DNA from: Pseudomonas bharatica CSV86
GTDB taxonomy: Bacteria; Pseudomonadota; Gammaproteobacteria; Pseudomonadales; Pseudomonadaceae
Assembly: GCF_000319305.2 (NCBI RefSeq)
Contig: NZ_AMWJ02000001.1
Coordinates: 2,767,001 to 2,831,000 of the forward strand
DNA: 64,000 bases
Reading direction: 5' to 3'
The translations under genes were made by a program, and so were the position numbers. The notes below the pieces were generated by a model. That model did not search any database. It was not told the origin of the DNA and was given only the letters and a program-made list of their open reading frames with translations. The number at the start of each line of letters is the position of its first letter. Position 1 is the stretch's first letter. Positions 1-9,476 of this stretch are shown here, piece after piece.

Positions 1-3000
1 ATACCCTGGGCATCGGTAATGCTGCGGTCGGCGCTGAAGGTACCGACGTCGGCTTCCCACAGCACGGTTACGTTGCGTTGCGGGCTGCCATCGAGGTTGA
101 CCACCCGGGAGGTAACGGTGACCGACTGGGTTGCCGCCACCGGCCCGCTGAAACGCACGTATTGGAAGTACTGCTGTTCGAGGAAGGTAGCTGCGGCGTA
201 TGGGTGCTCTTCGCCATTGACCGGCAGCCTGGCGATCACCAGAGCCTCCCCGGAAGAGAGGCTGCGCAGGCGTGCCGTGGCAAAGCCGTCGGCATCGCCA
301 CGGGTCTGCGGTTGCTCGAAGGTACCCAGGTCGGTACTCCATTCCACCACCCGATCGCGCCCGGGATTGCCGTAATCGTCAAGGATCTGCAGGCGATACT
401 CGATCACTTCCAGGTTGCCGGCCAGCGCCCTGTCCGGTGCCCGCACCGGATCCTTGATCATCAGGCTGGTGTCATCGCAGTCGATCACCACCAATGGCGC
501 CAGGATCTTCCGGTCGAGGCCATAGCGGGCGATGACCTGGGCGGTGCCCATTTCTTCTCCGGCCAGCAGATGGTTTTCCACCTGGCCGTTCGCATCGGTG
601 GTCAACGACGAGGGCGCATCCATGTACGAGAGATCGGTGTGCCAGGTGACCGTGATGCCTTCCAGAGGTTGCCCCAGGAAGTTCTTCACGGTCAGCAGGC
701 AGCGGGCCTTGCCGCCTGCCCTGGCCACCAGTACCTCGGTATCCACCACGATCCACGAAGCCTCGCTCTGGCCCAGTTCGCCCCGCGCCGGTGGCTGCGA
801 GGCGCTGCCGTGCTCTACCAGGCTGCTCAAGGCATTCTCGGCGGCCGTGCGGTATTGCGGCAACGGGCTGTTGCTGCGCAGATGGCTCAACTCTAGCGCC
901 GCCCCGCAGCCCAGTTGCAGGGTTTCGCAGGCCTGGCGGACCCGCACCAGGTGATCAAGCTGGCGCAGGGTCGCGATAAAGCCATGTTCGGTGATCTCCA
1001 GGGCGATCTCGAGGATTTCGCGCACGCCGAAGCCGGTGAACAGCGCCACCTTGCCTGCGGCGTCCTCACGGATCAGTTGCAGATCCTGTTCGGTGAGGTC
1101 CGCGGGTAGGTCGTGCACCAGCTTCAGGTAGTCGAGAATCGCCTGCTCGCCCTGCCGAGTGAACTCGAGCAAATGGCGGTATTGGCCAAGCAGGTGCAAA
1201 TGGGCAAAGGTTACCTCGTCTCCGCCCGCCGGCTCGTCGAACCAGTGCGAATGCAGGCGCCAGTTGCGCAGCACCAGCGGACTGAGGCTGAGCTGTTCGA
1301 CGATGCCCATGCGATGCCCCAGGCGCGCGAGCAATGCCAGTACCTCGTCGCCGACGGGGATCGGCAGCGGCTCGCTGGTACCACCGAACAGACGCAGCAC
1401 TTCCTCGAGCAACTGGTAACTGCTGCCGCCGGCCCAGGCCAGGACTTCCTGGTTCAGTTCGGCACTGCCGCCGAAGGCGCTGGCCAGCGACTCCCAGACC
1501 AGGCTGTGCTGTGCCGACCGGGCGTCCATCACCAGTTGGAAGGCGCGCAGGATGACCACGGGGCCGGCGTCCAGGCCCAGCTCGTCGACAACCTCCTCGA
1601 GGCGGGTGGTCAGGGCTGCTTCGTAGTCTTCGATGTCGGGCAGGTCGTCGCGCTGCAGAATCAGGCCATCCTCGGATACGAACAGCTCCAGTTGCCTCAA
1701 CCAGTCGACAGGCTTGGGAATATCCTTGCCGGCGATCATCGGCAAGCCGGCGTCGCGGAACGCGCCATCGTCGAGGATGGTCGGCAGCATGCGCCCGTTG
1801 ATCTGGCGCAGCAGATCGAGTTCGCGGTCGCTGGCGACCGCCACCGGTGCCAGCGGCATCAGGTGCTGATACAGCCAGGCCACCGTCAGGTCATGCTCGC
1901 GGCACCACTGCGCAGCATCGGCCAGGGACTGGATCACGCTGAGGGTATCGCTCAGTTCGCTGTGCTGGTGAATTGACAGACGGGTGCGGACCAGCCGCGA
2001 CACGTAGTGATGCCCGCCCTCGCCCACCAGTTGCAGCAGGGCCAGGGCCTCGATGCTGGTCAGCCCCAGCCAGGCCGGCAGCCGCGCCAGGCGATAAAAG
2101 GCCGAGACCACGGCATGTGACCAATACAGGGTTTCGGTAGTGCTCTCGTTGCTCAGGGCTTCGTCCCCCAGGCCTGGGCGATGTAGCGGGCGAGGTATAA
2201 ATAGGTTTCGAAGTCCAGGCCCAACGCCGCGCACAGATGTTGCACGCGTTTATAGTCGGCATCGTTGTCAGGGACGATGCTGAACGCACGGCCGTCCAGT
2301 ACCAGCGGTTCGCTAAACAGGGTCGGATCGTTGAATACCCGGTCGAACTGCGGCACTTCGCTGCCCCTGGCATACAGGGCCAGGCCTTGCAGTAAAGCGG
2401 CGAAGTCCTCGGCGCCGATCTTGAAGTCGCGGCGCAGGCGGCGGAACAGGCCCAGGGCGCGCAGGGTGTTCTCGGTGATCTCGCGGCCGCGGCCTTCATC
2501 GCCATACTCGGCCTGCAGGGCGGCATCGAGCAACTGATCCGCCTCGCCGTACGACACCTCCAGCCAGCGCGCCAGGCGCACCATGCGCTGCATGCGGTCG
2601 AAGTGGTCGTTGGTCCAGCCACTCAGGCTGTGTTCCTTGTCGACAGTGCTGACGCCGATTGCCGGCTCGGTAGCAGCGTTGATGTACACCGAGCCAAAAC
2701 GTGCCGGGGTCGGCGCAGCGAGGCCGGGAACGTTGGGCGAAGCCACCGGCGCGCAACGCTGGATTGACAACAGCGACTCGACGCCATCCTGGTCCAGCCC
2801 GGTGCGCAGGCAGAAAGCGCTCAGGGGAAGCAGGTCCTCGGCCTTGGCCACGCCAAAGTGGCGCATGAAAAAGCCGGCCTGCAGGGAATGCAGCGACTCG
2901 CGCAACAGGCTCCGCGGGTTGGTTCGGGTCTGTATCGAGCGGGTGCTGGCACGTCGTGCGCCACGCGGAAAGTACGCCGCTTCGAGGAGCAGGCTGCGCT

Positions 3001-3823
3001 GTTCCGGGCCCAGGGCGGTGTCCAACTGCAAGGCATCGTCGGAACGCACCGAGTGCAGGCCGCCCCGGCAGAAGTAAGGAAATTCCGGATCGAGCTGGCG
3101 AACCAGGTCGCCGAGGCCGAAACCCTTGCTGTGCAGAATGCCGTTGATCTGCGACATGTAGCGCTCGAACGGCAGCTTGAACGGGTAGCGGGTTTGCAGC
3201 AGGGCATCGTCCACGCTGAAGGTTTTCAGGTTGTGATCGTCAAGATGCTTGCGCGCCGCGCTGTCGAGAATTTCGTTGACGATGCCGATGGTCGGCTCGA
3301 CGCGCTCCAGGGCCTGGTTGTCGAGTACCAGGCCGGCGAGGTCAGGGCGGCGCTGGGCCAGCGGGATCGGCGTGTCCTCCTCGGTATTGGCCTGCGGCTC
3401 GATGACCTGGGTCACCCACTGGTACAGCGCGGTCAGGTAGGCGGCCGGCGAGGTGGTGGCCTCGATCGACCCGGGCGGGCAGTTCTCGTCCCAGCTCGGG
3501 CTGAACTGGTTTTCGAAGTTCGGCCCGTCTACCAGCGAACGCAAGCCGGTGCGCCAGGGTTGGTTGGTTTTCTCCGCTGCCGTCAGTCGCTGCTCGCGGT
3601 AATGCCGTGCCGCCAGCACCGCCAGCGTGCTGGCGCGCTGGTGCAAACGCCGGGCCTCGTCGCGGGACAGCCCGGGAAGCCGCCGCATCAGGCTGTCGAG
3701 GTTGTCGCGGGCGATGGCGAAGGCCGAGTCCAGGCCGGCCTGCAGCAGTTGCTCGGCCTGCTCCGGGCCACTGGCGATACGCGATAGGGGGTTGCTTGCG
3801 GGTTCCACCTTGCGCCGGGCCAT
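1..3823 (-). pseudogene. TcA-type insecticidal toxin complex protein with C-terminal Ig-like domains; frameshifted and partial
   Basis: Large toxin-complex A-type protein, of the family that forms the pore and translocation channel of Tc toxins. The first 556 codons (3823 to 2153) read as the N-terminal VRP1/TcA shell, including the SPAAYLTALYQWV segment and many helical repeats. A TGA at 2153-2155 stops that frame, but the overlapping frame from about 2165 stays open to the window edge for about 720 codons. It first continues the helical region, then enters three bacterial Ig-like (invasin Big_1) modules with W-x-T/A-D and T-D-A-x-G signatures. One extra G in the G5 run near 2166-2170 (minus strand) joins the frames as ...AWGDEALSNE. 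The start is ATG 3823 with GGAG eight bases upstream. TcA proteins are usually about 2,500 residues with beta-propeller and pore domains, so this Ig-bearing form is atypical. The rest lies outside the window. Confidence 0.8.
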
Positions 3824-4305
3824 GGGGTCAATCTCCGTCGTAGCGCGGCACGCCTGGCCGCGGTTCGGCCAAGCTAATCAGGCAGTGGACTTCCCCGCTA
3901 CTGACAGAAATATCAGGTACCTCGAAAAGGCTTGAAATAGAGCGACTGCCGACGCTGTCTGCGGCGCAAGGGAGCGAGCCCGCCGTTCGCCGCTGCGCCC
4001 CGACCGGGCTACGACAATGTAGATCGCAGAGGGGGAAATCGACCTTGATCTGCGTAAGCGTCCTGCCATGGGCGCTGCACGACAACACCCCGTATCAACC
4101 ACAGCTATCGGCGTATTGTCAGACAATTCAACAGCATGGCTGGCATCGCCAAGCGCTCGTCGGTATCCCGGCGCTTCTCGATAAATTGACATCACATAGC
4201 CATCAATCATGCTTTGCCCCGCGACCGCACCCAAGGACCGGGAGTCGGGATGCGCCCAAGGGGCGTGGTCGCCTTGCCAACCCAATTTTTCATGGAGAGT
4301 CATGC
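3824..4305. other. Intergenic region with candidate operator
   Basis: This is a 480-bp gap between the divergent TcA-like and PixA/AidA-like genes. It must hold both promoters. It contains a perfect 13-base palindrome at 4115-4127 (ATTGTC-A-GACAAT), which could be a repressor site. Reading frames crossing it lack start signals and family similarity. No RNA gene was recognised. Confidence 0.5.
4115..4127. promoter_or_regulatory. Perfect palindrome, candidate operator
   Basis: ATTGTC-A-GACAAT is a perfect inverted repeat about 180 bp upstream of the PixA/AidA-like start and 290 bp upstream of the toxin start. Its size and symmetry fit a dimeric repressor site. The regulator is unknown, and a palindrome this short can occur by chance. 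Confidence 0.25.
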
Positions 4306-4851
4306 ATGTCTGGAAACATCGTGGATATCCTGCTGGTCGTCGATGCCGACCTCATTGCTTCGGTGCCCCGCAATCAGCAAGCAGGCCAGGTGGCGAACGC
4401 CGTCTACCTGGTGGCCCAGCGCCAACTGGTCGATCCCAATGCCCAGGGCAACGAACAGGACGGCGGTTACGAGTTGTGGATCGACGTCAAGCGCGGTGAC
4501 GTCATCCGCTGGCGCACCACCACCCTGTCGCGCAACTTCGACAAGTCCAGCGTGATCACCAACGTGTACGAAAGCGGTACGCAATCGGCCCATGCCGGCG
4601 TGCTCGACCAGTTCACGCTGCAACAGTACGACGACGTGCTCGTGCCCTACGTGAAAGCGGACAGCGATCCGCGAAAGGCACCGGATATCGGTACCACCAG
4701 CACCACCGTCAGCCTCTGGCAAGCCGAAGCCAGGGCAGCAGGCACGGACCGCATTGCCTACCGTATCGACTTCTACCTGCTGGATGCCGCAGGCAATCTC
4801 ATCAGCGATCGCCTGAGCTGGGATCCGTTCATCACCGTTTCCCTCACCTGA
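4306..4851 (+). CDS. AidA/PixA-family inclusion body protein
   Basis: A 181-residue protein of the PixA/AidA family, known from crystalline inclusion bodies of Xenorhabdus (PixA) and from quorum-controlled AidA of Burkholderia and Ralstonia. The recognisable N-terminus is DILLVVDADLIA, followed by a segment rich in N and Q. An ELWIDVKRGDVIRWRTTTLS segment is typical of the beta-rich core. There is no signal peptide, so it should be cytoplasmic. The start at 4306 is set by GGAGAG at 4294-4299 with a 6-base spacer; an ATG at 4302 is out of frame. It lies next to a Tc toxin gene, which suggests a role around insect or other eukaryotic hosts. That link is inferred from context only, and the molecular function of the family is unknown. 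Confidence 0.8.
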   Translation: MSGNIVDILLVVDADLIASVPRNQQAGQVANAVYLVAQRQLVDPNAQGNEQDGGYELWIDVKRGDVIRWRTTTLSRNFDKSSVITNVYESGTQSAHAGVLDQFTLQQYDDVLVPYVKADSDPRKAPDIGTTSTTVSLWQAEARAAGTDRIAYRIDFYLLDAAGNLISDRLSWDPFITVSLT

Positions 4852-5010
4852 CCCACTGCTGAAACGGCTCACCTCCCGGCCATGGCCGGGGGAGCCATTG
4901 CACCATGGTCGACATGCCTTACTGCAACATTTTGTACAAACCGACGGGCCAATTGATTATGCTGGCGGGCTTATGCCATGGCGCATCGCCACATCGACAA
5001 GTACCCGTCC

Positions 5011-5910
5011 ATGAAAATCTTCATCGTCCTGTTGTTCGCCGCCTCCATTGCCTATGTGCATTTCCGCGGCCGCGTACGACACAAGATCACCCGCCAGCTG
5101 GGCGACCACTCCAGCTTCCTGGCGCCGGTCAACGCCTTCCTCTACCTGTTCTCGAAATTGCCGGCCAGGCCATACCTGCCGACCGAGTCGTTCCCCGAAC
5201 TCAAGCCGCTGCAGGACAACTGGCAGGTCATCCGCGAAGAAGCCCTGCAACTGCTGCATGTAGGCGAAATCAAGAGTTCGCAGAACTATGATGACGTCGG
5301 CTTCAACTCGTTCTTCAAGAGCGGCTGGAAGCGCTTTTACCTGAAGTGGTACGGCGAGAGCCATCCGTCGGCGATGAAACTGTGCCCGCGCACCACCGAA
5401 CTGCTGCAGAGCATCGGCACGGTCAAGGCGGCGATGTTCGCCACCCTGCCGCCGGGCTCGAAGCTGGTGCGCCACCGTGACCCCTACGCCGGCTCCTACC
5501 GTTATCACCTGGGCCTGGACACGCCGAACGACGAGGCCTGCTACATCTGCGTAGACGGCGAGAACTACCACTGGCGCGATGGCGAAGCGGTGGTGTTCGA
5601 CGAAACCTACATCCACTACGCCGCCAACCAGACCGGACACAACCGGGTGATCCTGTTCTGCGACGTCGAGCGACCGCTCAAGTACCGCTGGGCGACCGCT
5701 TTCAACCGCTGGTTCAGCGCCAATGTCATGGCCGCGGCCGCAGCGCCCAACGACGCCGGGGACAAGACCGGCGGCATCAACCGCCTGTTCACCCGCATCT
5801 ACAGGATCCGCGAGCGTGGCAAGGCCCTGAAGAAGCGCAACCGGGCGCGCTACTACGCCGAGAAATGGGCGGTGGTGGCGGTGCTGGCCCTGGTGTTCAT
5901 CTACATCTGA
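5011..5910 (+). CDS. lpxO: Lipid A hydroxylase LpxO (aspartyl/asparaginyl beta-hydroxylase family)
   Basis: Fe(II)/2-oxoglutarate-dependent dioxygenase that 2-hydroxylates a secondary acyl chain of lipid A at the inner membrane. The 299-residue length fits LpxO. Residues 1-16 form an N-terminal membrane anchor (MKIFIVLLFAASIAYV) and the C-terminus ends in a second hydrophobic segment (WAVVAVLALVFIYI). The iron-binding motif is visible as HRDPYAGS with a later histidine in YIHYAANQTGHNR, which also supplies the arginine for 2-oxoglutarate. The start at 5011 gives the family N-terminus; an in-frame ATG at 4978 would add 11 unlikely residues. It appears to be a single-gene transcription unit. 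Confidence 0.92.
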   Translation: MKIFIVLLFAASIAYVHFRGRVRHKITRQLGDHSSFLAPVNAFLYLFSKLPARPYLPTESFPELKPLQDNWQVIREEALQLLHVGEIKSSQNYDDVGFNSFFKSGWKRFYLKWYGESHPSAMKLCPRTTELLQSIGTVKAAMFATLPPGSKLVRHRDPYAGSYRYHLGLDTPNDEACYICVDGENYHWRDGEAVVFDETYIHYAANQTGHNRVILFCDVERPLKYRWATAFNRWFSANVMAAAAAPNDAGDKTGGINRLFTRIYRIRERGKALKKRNRARYYAEKWAVVAVLALVFIYI

Positions 5911-6028
5911 AGTCCACCGGCGTTTGCTGCCAAAGCATCGACCTTCCAGTCCTATTGTTCATTGGCAAGACGGCGGGGAAGCGACTAGCTTCACTGTTCG
6001 ATCGATCCAAACCAACGAGGTGAACGCA

Positions 6029-6373
6029 ATGAGCATGATGGACTGGGATGGCTACCGTAAGCAGTTGATGGCAGGTATCGGCGATCTCAAGCAGCTTTCT
6101 CCCGATACCGTGGCCGGCTACGCGACCGCCAGCGCGGCCGGGGCCAAGACCAACCATCTCGACGCCAAGACCCGCGAGCTGATTTCCTTGGCGGTGGCGG
6201 TCACCACCCGTTGCGACGGCTGTATCGCCGTGCATTCGCAGCAGGCGGTCAAGCATGGCGCAACCCGGGAAGAGATCGCCGAAGCGCTGGGCGTGGCGGT
6301 GGCGATGAATGCCGGCGCGGCCCTGGTGTATTCGGCGCGGGCGCTGGATGCGGTGGGCAAGGCTGGCGAGTAG
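6029..6373 (+). CDS. Carboxymuconolactone decarboxylase/AhpD-family protein
   Basis: A 114-residue AhpD-like protein. The redox motif is ELISLAVAVTTRCDGCIAVHSQQAV, the E-x6-C-x2-C-x3-H pattern of AhpD-type alkylhydroperoxidases, with the two cysteines and the histidine of the proton relay present. It is predicted to be cytoplasmic and all-helical, acting as a peroxidase or thiol-redox protein; the substrate is unknown. The start at 6029 follows GAGG at 6017-6020. The upstream extension of the frame to 5924 has no ribosome site. The gene stands alone, with a REP pair downstream. Confidence 0.85.
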   Translation: MSMMDWDGYRKQLMAGIGDLKQLSPDTVAGYATASAAGAKTNHLDAKTRELISLAVAVTTRCDGCIAVHSQQAVKHGATREEIAEALGVAVAMNAGAALVYSARALDAVGKAGE

Positions 6374-6434
6374 GCCATCGCCGTCCGGCCAGCTTCCATA
6401 GGACAACACATAACCCTTTGATTTGCAGGGACCT

Positions 6435-6506
6435 TGTGGGAGCGGGTTCACCCGCGATTACAGTAGTGAATTCACCATAGCAATCGCGGGTGAACCCGCT
6501 CCCACA
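6435..6506. repeat. REP pair (inverted)
   Basis: Two perfectly complementary 25-base arms (6435-6459 and 6482-6506) carry the Pseudomonas REP core GTGGGAGCGGGTTCACCCGC. The same unit recurs at 24968-25039. It lies between the AhpD-like and acetyltransferase genes. A frame read through it gives the spurious peptide CGSGFTRD. Confidence 0.9.
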
Positions 6507-6587
6507 GGGTACGCGTCGTGCTTTCGACGGCGCGGTCTCGAATCCCCTAGAATGCCGACTTCCCCTTCCCCCAGCCAAGGCCCCCGC

Positions 6588-7145
6588 ATGCTGCAGATCC
6601 GCCCGATGACCGCCGCCGATTTCGACCGTTTCTGGCCCACCTTCCAGGCCATCGTCGCGGCCCGGGAAACCTACGCCTACGATCCGGCCATGACCCCGGA
6701 GCAGGCGCGCCATCTCTGGCTGGACCTGCCCCTGCACACCCTGGTCGCCGAAGAACACGGCGAACTGCTCGGTACCTATTACCTCAAGGCCAACGCTACC
6801 GGCCCCGGCAGCCATGTCGGCAACTGCGGCTACATGGTCAGCGAGGCCGCCCGCGGCCGCGGTGTGGCGCGGCAGATGTGCGAACACTCCCAGCAACTGG
6901 CCCAGGCCTCGGGCTTTCTTGCCCTGCAGTTCAATTCGGTGGTGGCGAGCAACGAAGCCGCCGTCGCGCTCTGGACCAAACTCGGCTTCGATACAGTGGG
7001 GCGCCTGCCCAAGGCCTACCGCCATGCGCGCCTGGGCCTGGTCGATTGCCTGGTGATGTACAAGTGGCTGGGCGAACCGGAGCAGCCGAAGCTGATCGGC
7101 CGCAAGAATATCGAGGCCGTGGTGTCGCGGCGTCGCGGGCGCTGA
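6588..7145 (+). CDS. GNAT family N-acetyltransferase
   Basis: A 185-residue GCN5-related acetyltransferase. Motif A for acetyl-CoA pyrophosphate is visible as SEAARGRGVARQMCEHSQQLA (R/Q-x-x-G-x-G/A), preceded by the GNCGYMV strand and followed by the NEAAVALWTKLGFDTVGRLP motif B region. The family is common as a single acetyltransferase that detoxifies or modifies small amines; the substrate is unknown. The start at 6588 has AAGG eight bases upstream and begins MLQIRPMTAADFD, a usual GNAT N-terminus. The frame extends upstream through the REP, which is an artefact. The LysR gene begins 5 bp after the stop. Confidence 0.87.
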   Translation: MLQIRPMTAADFDRFWPTFQAIVAARETYAYDPAMTPEQARHLWLDLPLHTLVAEEHGELLGTYYLKANATGPGSHVGNCGYMVSEAARGRGVARQMCEHSQQLAQASGFLALQFNSVVASNEAAVALWTKLGFDTVGRLPKAYRHARLGLVDCLVMYKWLGEPEQPKLIGRKNIEAVVSRRRGR

Positions 7146-7150
7146 GCAGG

Positions 7151-8059
7151 ATGGAGCACCGCCATCTGCGCGATGCCTTCGCCGGCCTGCCGTTGTTCTT
7201 CGCCGTTGCCGAAGAACGCAGTTTCACCAAGGCCGCCGCACGCCTGGGCCTGTCCCAGACCGCCGTCAGCCATGGCATACGCAACCTCGAGGCGCGCCTG
7301 GGCGTGCGCCTGCTGTCGCGCAATTCGCGCAGCGTGGTGCCGACCGAAGCCGGCGAGCGCCTGCTGCAGCAGGTCGCGCCGCAGATGGCGCAGATCGACG
7401 CCGAGCTGCGCGCCCTTGATGAGCTGCGCGATACTCCGACCGGTTCAATCCGCATCACCGCCTCGGATCACGCCGTGCAAACGGTGCTGATGGGCAAGCT
7501 CAAGCGCTTCCTGCCCCAGTACCCGGGAATCAAGGTGGAGATCTCGGTGGACAACGCCTTGGTGGACATTGCCGCCGGGCGCTTCGACGCTGGCGTGCGC
7601 CTGGGCGAGTCCCTGGCCCAGGACATGATCGCCGTGCGCATCGCCCCCGACCTGCGCTTCGCCCTGGTCGCAACCAAGGCCTACCTTGCCCGTCACCCCG
7701 CCCTCGAGCATCCGCGGGACCTGAGCCGGCACAACTGCATCAATATCCGACTGTCCACCCATGGCAACCTGTGGGCCTGGGAATTCGAGCGCGACGGCAA
7801 GCCGCTGTCGGTACGGGTCGATGGCCAGCTCACCTTCAACCGCGCCACCGACTGCGTCGAGGCGGCCGTCGCCGGCCTTGGCCTGGCCTATGTCCCGGAA
7901 GAAATGGCCGATCCCTGGCTGCGTTCCGGTCATCTGCTGCGCCTGCTGGAAGACTGGTGCCCGAGCTGGCCCGGCCTGCACCTGTACTACCCGAGCCGGC
8001 GCCAGCCCTCCGGTGCCATGAGCCTGCTGATCGCCGCCCTACGCCTGGAGCCGGACTGA
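7151..8059 (+). CDS. LysR-family transcriptional regulator (first of a tandem pair)
   Basis: A 302-residue LysR-type regulator. The N-terminal winged HTH covers about residues 10-70 (FFAVAEERSFTKAAARLGLSQTAVSHGIRNLEARLGVRLLSR), followed by a substrate-binding domain starting at GSIRITASDHAVQTVL. It starts 5 bp after the acetyltransferase stop and overlaps the next gene by one base (TGATG), so translation of the two regulators is likely coupled. It belongs to the LysR subgroup with the RL(G/D)(V/I)RLL(S/T)R signature and SDHA at the effector-domain start, whose members usually control a divergent oxidoreductase gene. No such gene is adjacent here. Confidence 0.88.
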   Translation: MEHRHLRDAFAGLPLFFAVAEERSFTKAAARLGLSQTAVSHGIRNLEARLGVRLLSRNSRSVVPTEAGERLLQQVAPQMAQIDAELRALDELRDTPTGSIRITASDHAVQTVLMGKLKRFLPQYPGIKVEISVDNALVDIAAGRFDAGVRLGESLAQDMIAVRIAPDLRFALVATKAYLARHPALEHPRDLSRHNCINIRLSTHGNLWAWEFERDGKPLSVRVDGQLTFNRATDCVEAAVAGLGLAYVPEEMADPWLRSGHLLRLLEDWCPSWPGLHLYYPSRRQPSGAMSLLIAALRLEPD

Positions 8060-8949
8060 TGCCCCGCGAACGCTACAGCGAATTGCTGGCCCTGCTGGCC
8101 GTGGCCCGCGAGCGCAATTTCACCCGCGCGGCGGCGCAACTGGGCATGTCGCAGTCGATGCTCAGCTACACCATCCGCGAGATGGAAAAACGCCTGGACA
8201 TCCGCCTGCTCACCCGCACCACCCGCAGCGTGTCCCTGACCGAAGCCGGCGAGCGCCTGCTGGAGGCCGTCGGTCCGCGCCTGGCGAGCATCGCCGAGGA
8301 GCTGCGTGCGGTCAGCGAGCTGGGCGACAGCCCCGGTGGCGTCCTGCGCTTCACCGCCAGCGACCACGCGATCGACAGTCTGCTCTGGCCGAAACTGGCA
8401 CCGCTGCTGCGCCGCTATCCGCGCCTGCAGGTGGAAATGCACTCCGACTACGCCTTTACCGATATCGTCCAGGGCCGCTATGACTTCGGCGTGCGCCTGG
8501 GCGACAGCCTGGCCAGGGACATCCAGGCCGTGAGGATCGGTCCGGACATTCGCCTGGCCATCGTCGCCTCGCCGCACTACCTGGCCGAGCGAGGGCTGGC
8601 CCTGAGCCCGGACGAACTGATGAACCACGACTGCATCAACCTGCGCCTGCCAACCCTGGGCAACCTGTATGCCTGGGAACTGAAGCGCGGCGAGCGGGAG
8701 ATGAATGTGCGGGTCAACGGCCGCCTGGTGTTCAACGGCATCTACCAGGTGCTGAGTGCCGCACTGGACGGCCATGGCCTGGCCTATGTGCCTGAGGACA
8801 TGGCCCGGCCGCACCTCGATGGCGGCCGGCTGGTGCCCGTGTTGCAGGAATGGTGGCGGGAGTTTCCCGGGTTTCACCTGTACTACTCGAACCAGCGCGA
8901 AGTGTCCCGGGCGATGCACCTGGTGATCGACGAACTGCGCCTGGACTGA
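8059..8949 (+). CDS. LysR-family transcriptional regulator (second of a tandem pair)
   Basis: A 296-residue LysR regulator that is a clear paralogue of the preceding gene. Both share the HTH layout, the (R/L)FTASDHAI/RITASDHAV start of the effector domain, the GVRLG(D/E)SLA segment, and the NLW/YAWE and GLAYVPE(D/E)MA blocks. Its start overlaps the previous stop (TGATG), which indicates tandem duplication with translational coupling. The HTH lies at about residues 8-66. The target is unknown. Confidence 0.88.
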   Translation: MPRERYSELLALLAVARERNFTRAAAQLGMSQSMLSYTIREMEKRLDIRLLTRTTRSVSLTEAGERLLEAVGPRLASIAEELRAVSELGDSPGGVLRFTASDHAIDSLLWPKLAPLLRRYPRLQVEMHSDYAFTDIVQGRYDFGVRLGDSLARDIQAVRIGPDIRLAIVASPHYLAERGLALSPDELMNHDCINLRLPTLGNLYAWELKRGEREMNVRVNGRLVFNGIYQVLSAALDGHGLAYVPEDMARPHLDGGRLVPVLQEWWREFPGFHLYYSNQREVSRAMHLVIDELRLD

Positions 8950-8958
8950 ACGCCAGGC

Positions 8959-9381
8959 TCAGGCGGTGGTATCGACCCGACCCAGCGAAACCCCCGAGGA
9001 CTGGCTCATCAGCTGGATCAACTGCGCGTGCAGGGCGAGCAACTGCGCATTGGCTGCCGAGACGCTGGTGCGCTGGGCCGAGAGCGCAGCCTGGGCGGCG
9101 GGATCCTGGGCCGCCTCGGCAGCCAGGCGCTCGAGTTTCTGCTGCTCCTGCTGCAGGCGCTTCTGCGCTTCCTGAATCATTTCGCGGGTGCGCCGCATAA
9201 GGTCCTGCTGGTTGTCCTTGCCCTGCTCCACCGCCAGCAGGCTGCCCATGGCATCGTTTGGCGCCTTGGCCTCGGCGGCGGAGGCCTCCTTGTCCGGCGC
9301 TTTCATGCCGAGCTGCACCCGAACCGTGGTCTTGTCGGTGATCACGGGGGCGCCTGCCACCCGCACTGCCAAATCAGCCAT
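8959..9381 (-). CDS. Small coiled-coil protein of unknown function
   Basis: A 140-residue protein with no family recognised. The N-terminal 50 residues are beta-like (LAVRVAGAPVITDKTTVRVQLGM). Residues 55-130 form a long, charged and alanine/glutamine-rich helix (REMIQEAQKRLQQEQQKLERL) with heptad periodicity, a probable coiled coil, ending in SSGVSLGRVDTTA. No signal peptide or membrane segment is visible. It converges on the LysR pair and sits just downstream of the operon that ends at 9477. Codon use matches the chromosome, so it is probably a real conserved gene. Confidence 0.65.
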   Translation of the reverse strand: MADLAVRVAGAPVITDKTTVRVQLGMKAPDKEASAAEAKAPNDAMGSLLAVEQGKDNQQDLMRRTREMIQEAQKRLQQEQQKLERLAAEAAQDPAAQAALSAQRTSVSAANAQLLALHAQLIQLMSQSSGVSLGRVDTTA

Positions 9382-9476
9382 GTTGCCTCCACTTGCGGAT
9401 CGCTGTTGAAGTCAGGTCAGGCTAACAGGCCGACAGCCGGCGCCACGTTCTCCCCAGAAATGGACATGGCCCGGGC

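Noticed and set aside
78..1976. Long plus-strand open frames opposite the toxin gene
   Set aside because: They are antisense shadows of the minus-strand TcA continuation; their proteins are G/Q/H-rich without recognisable domains.
6423..6587. Extended start of the acetyltransferase with the peptide CGSGFTRD
   Set aside because: This is translation through a REP palindrome; the GNAT fold begins at 6588.
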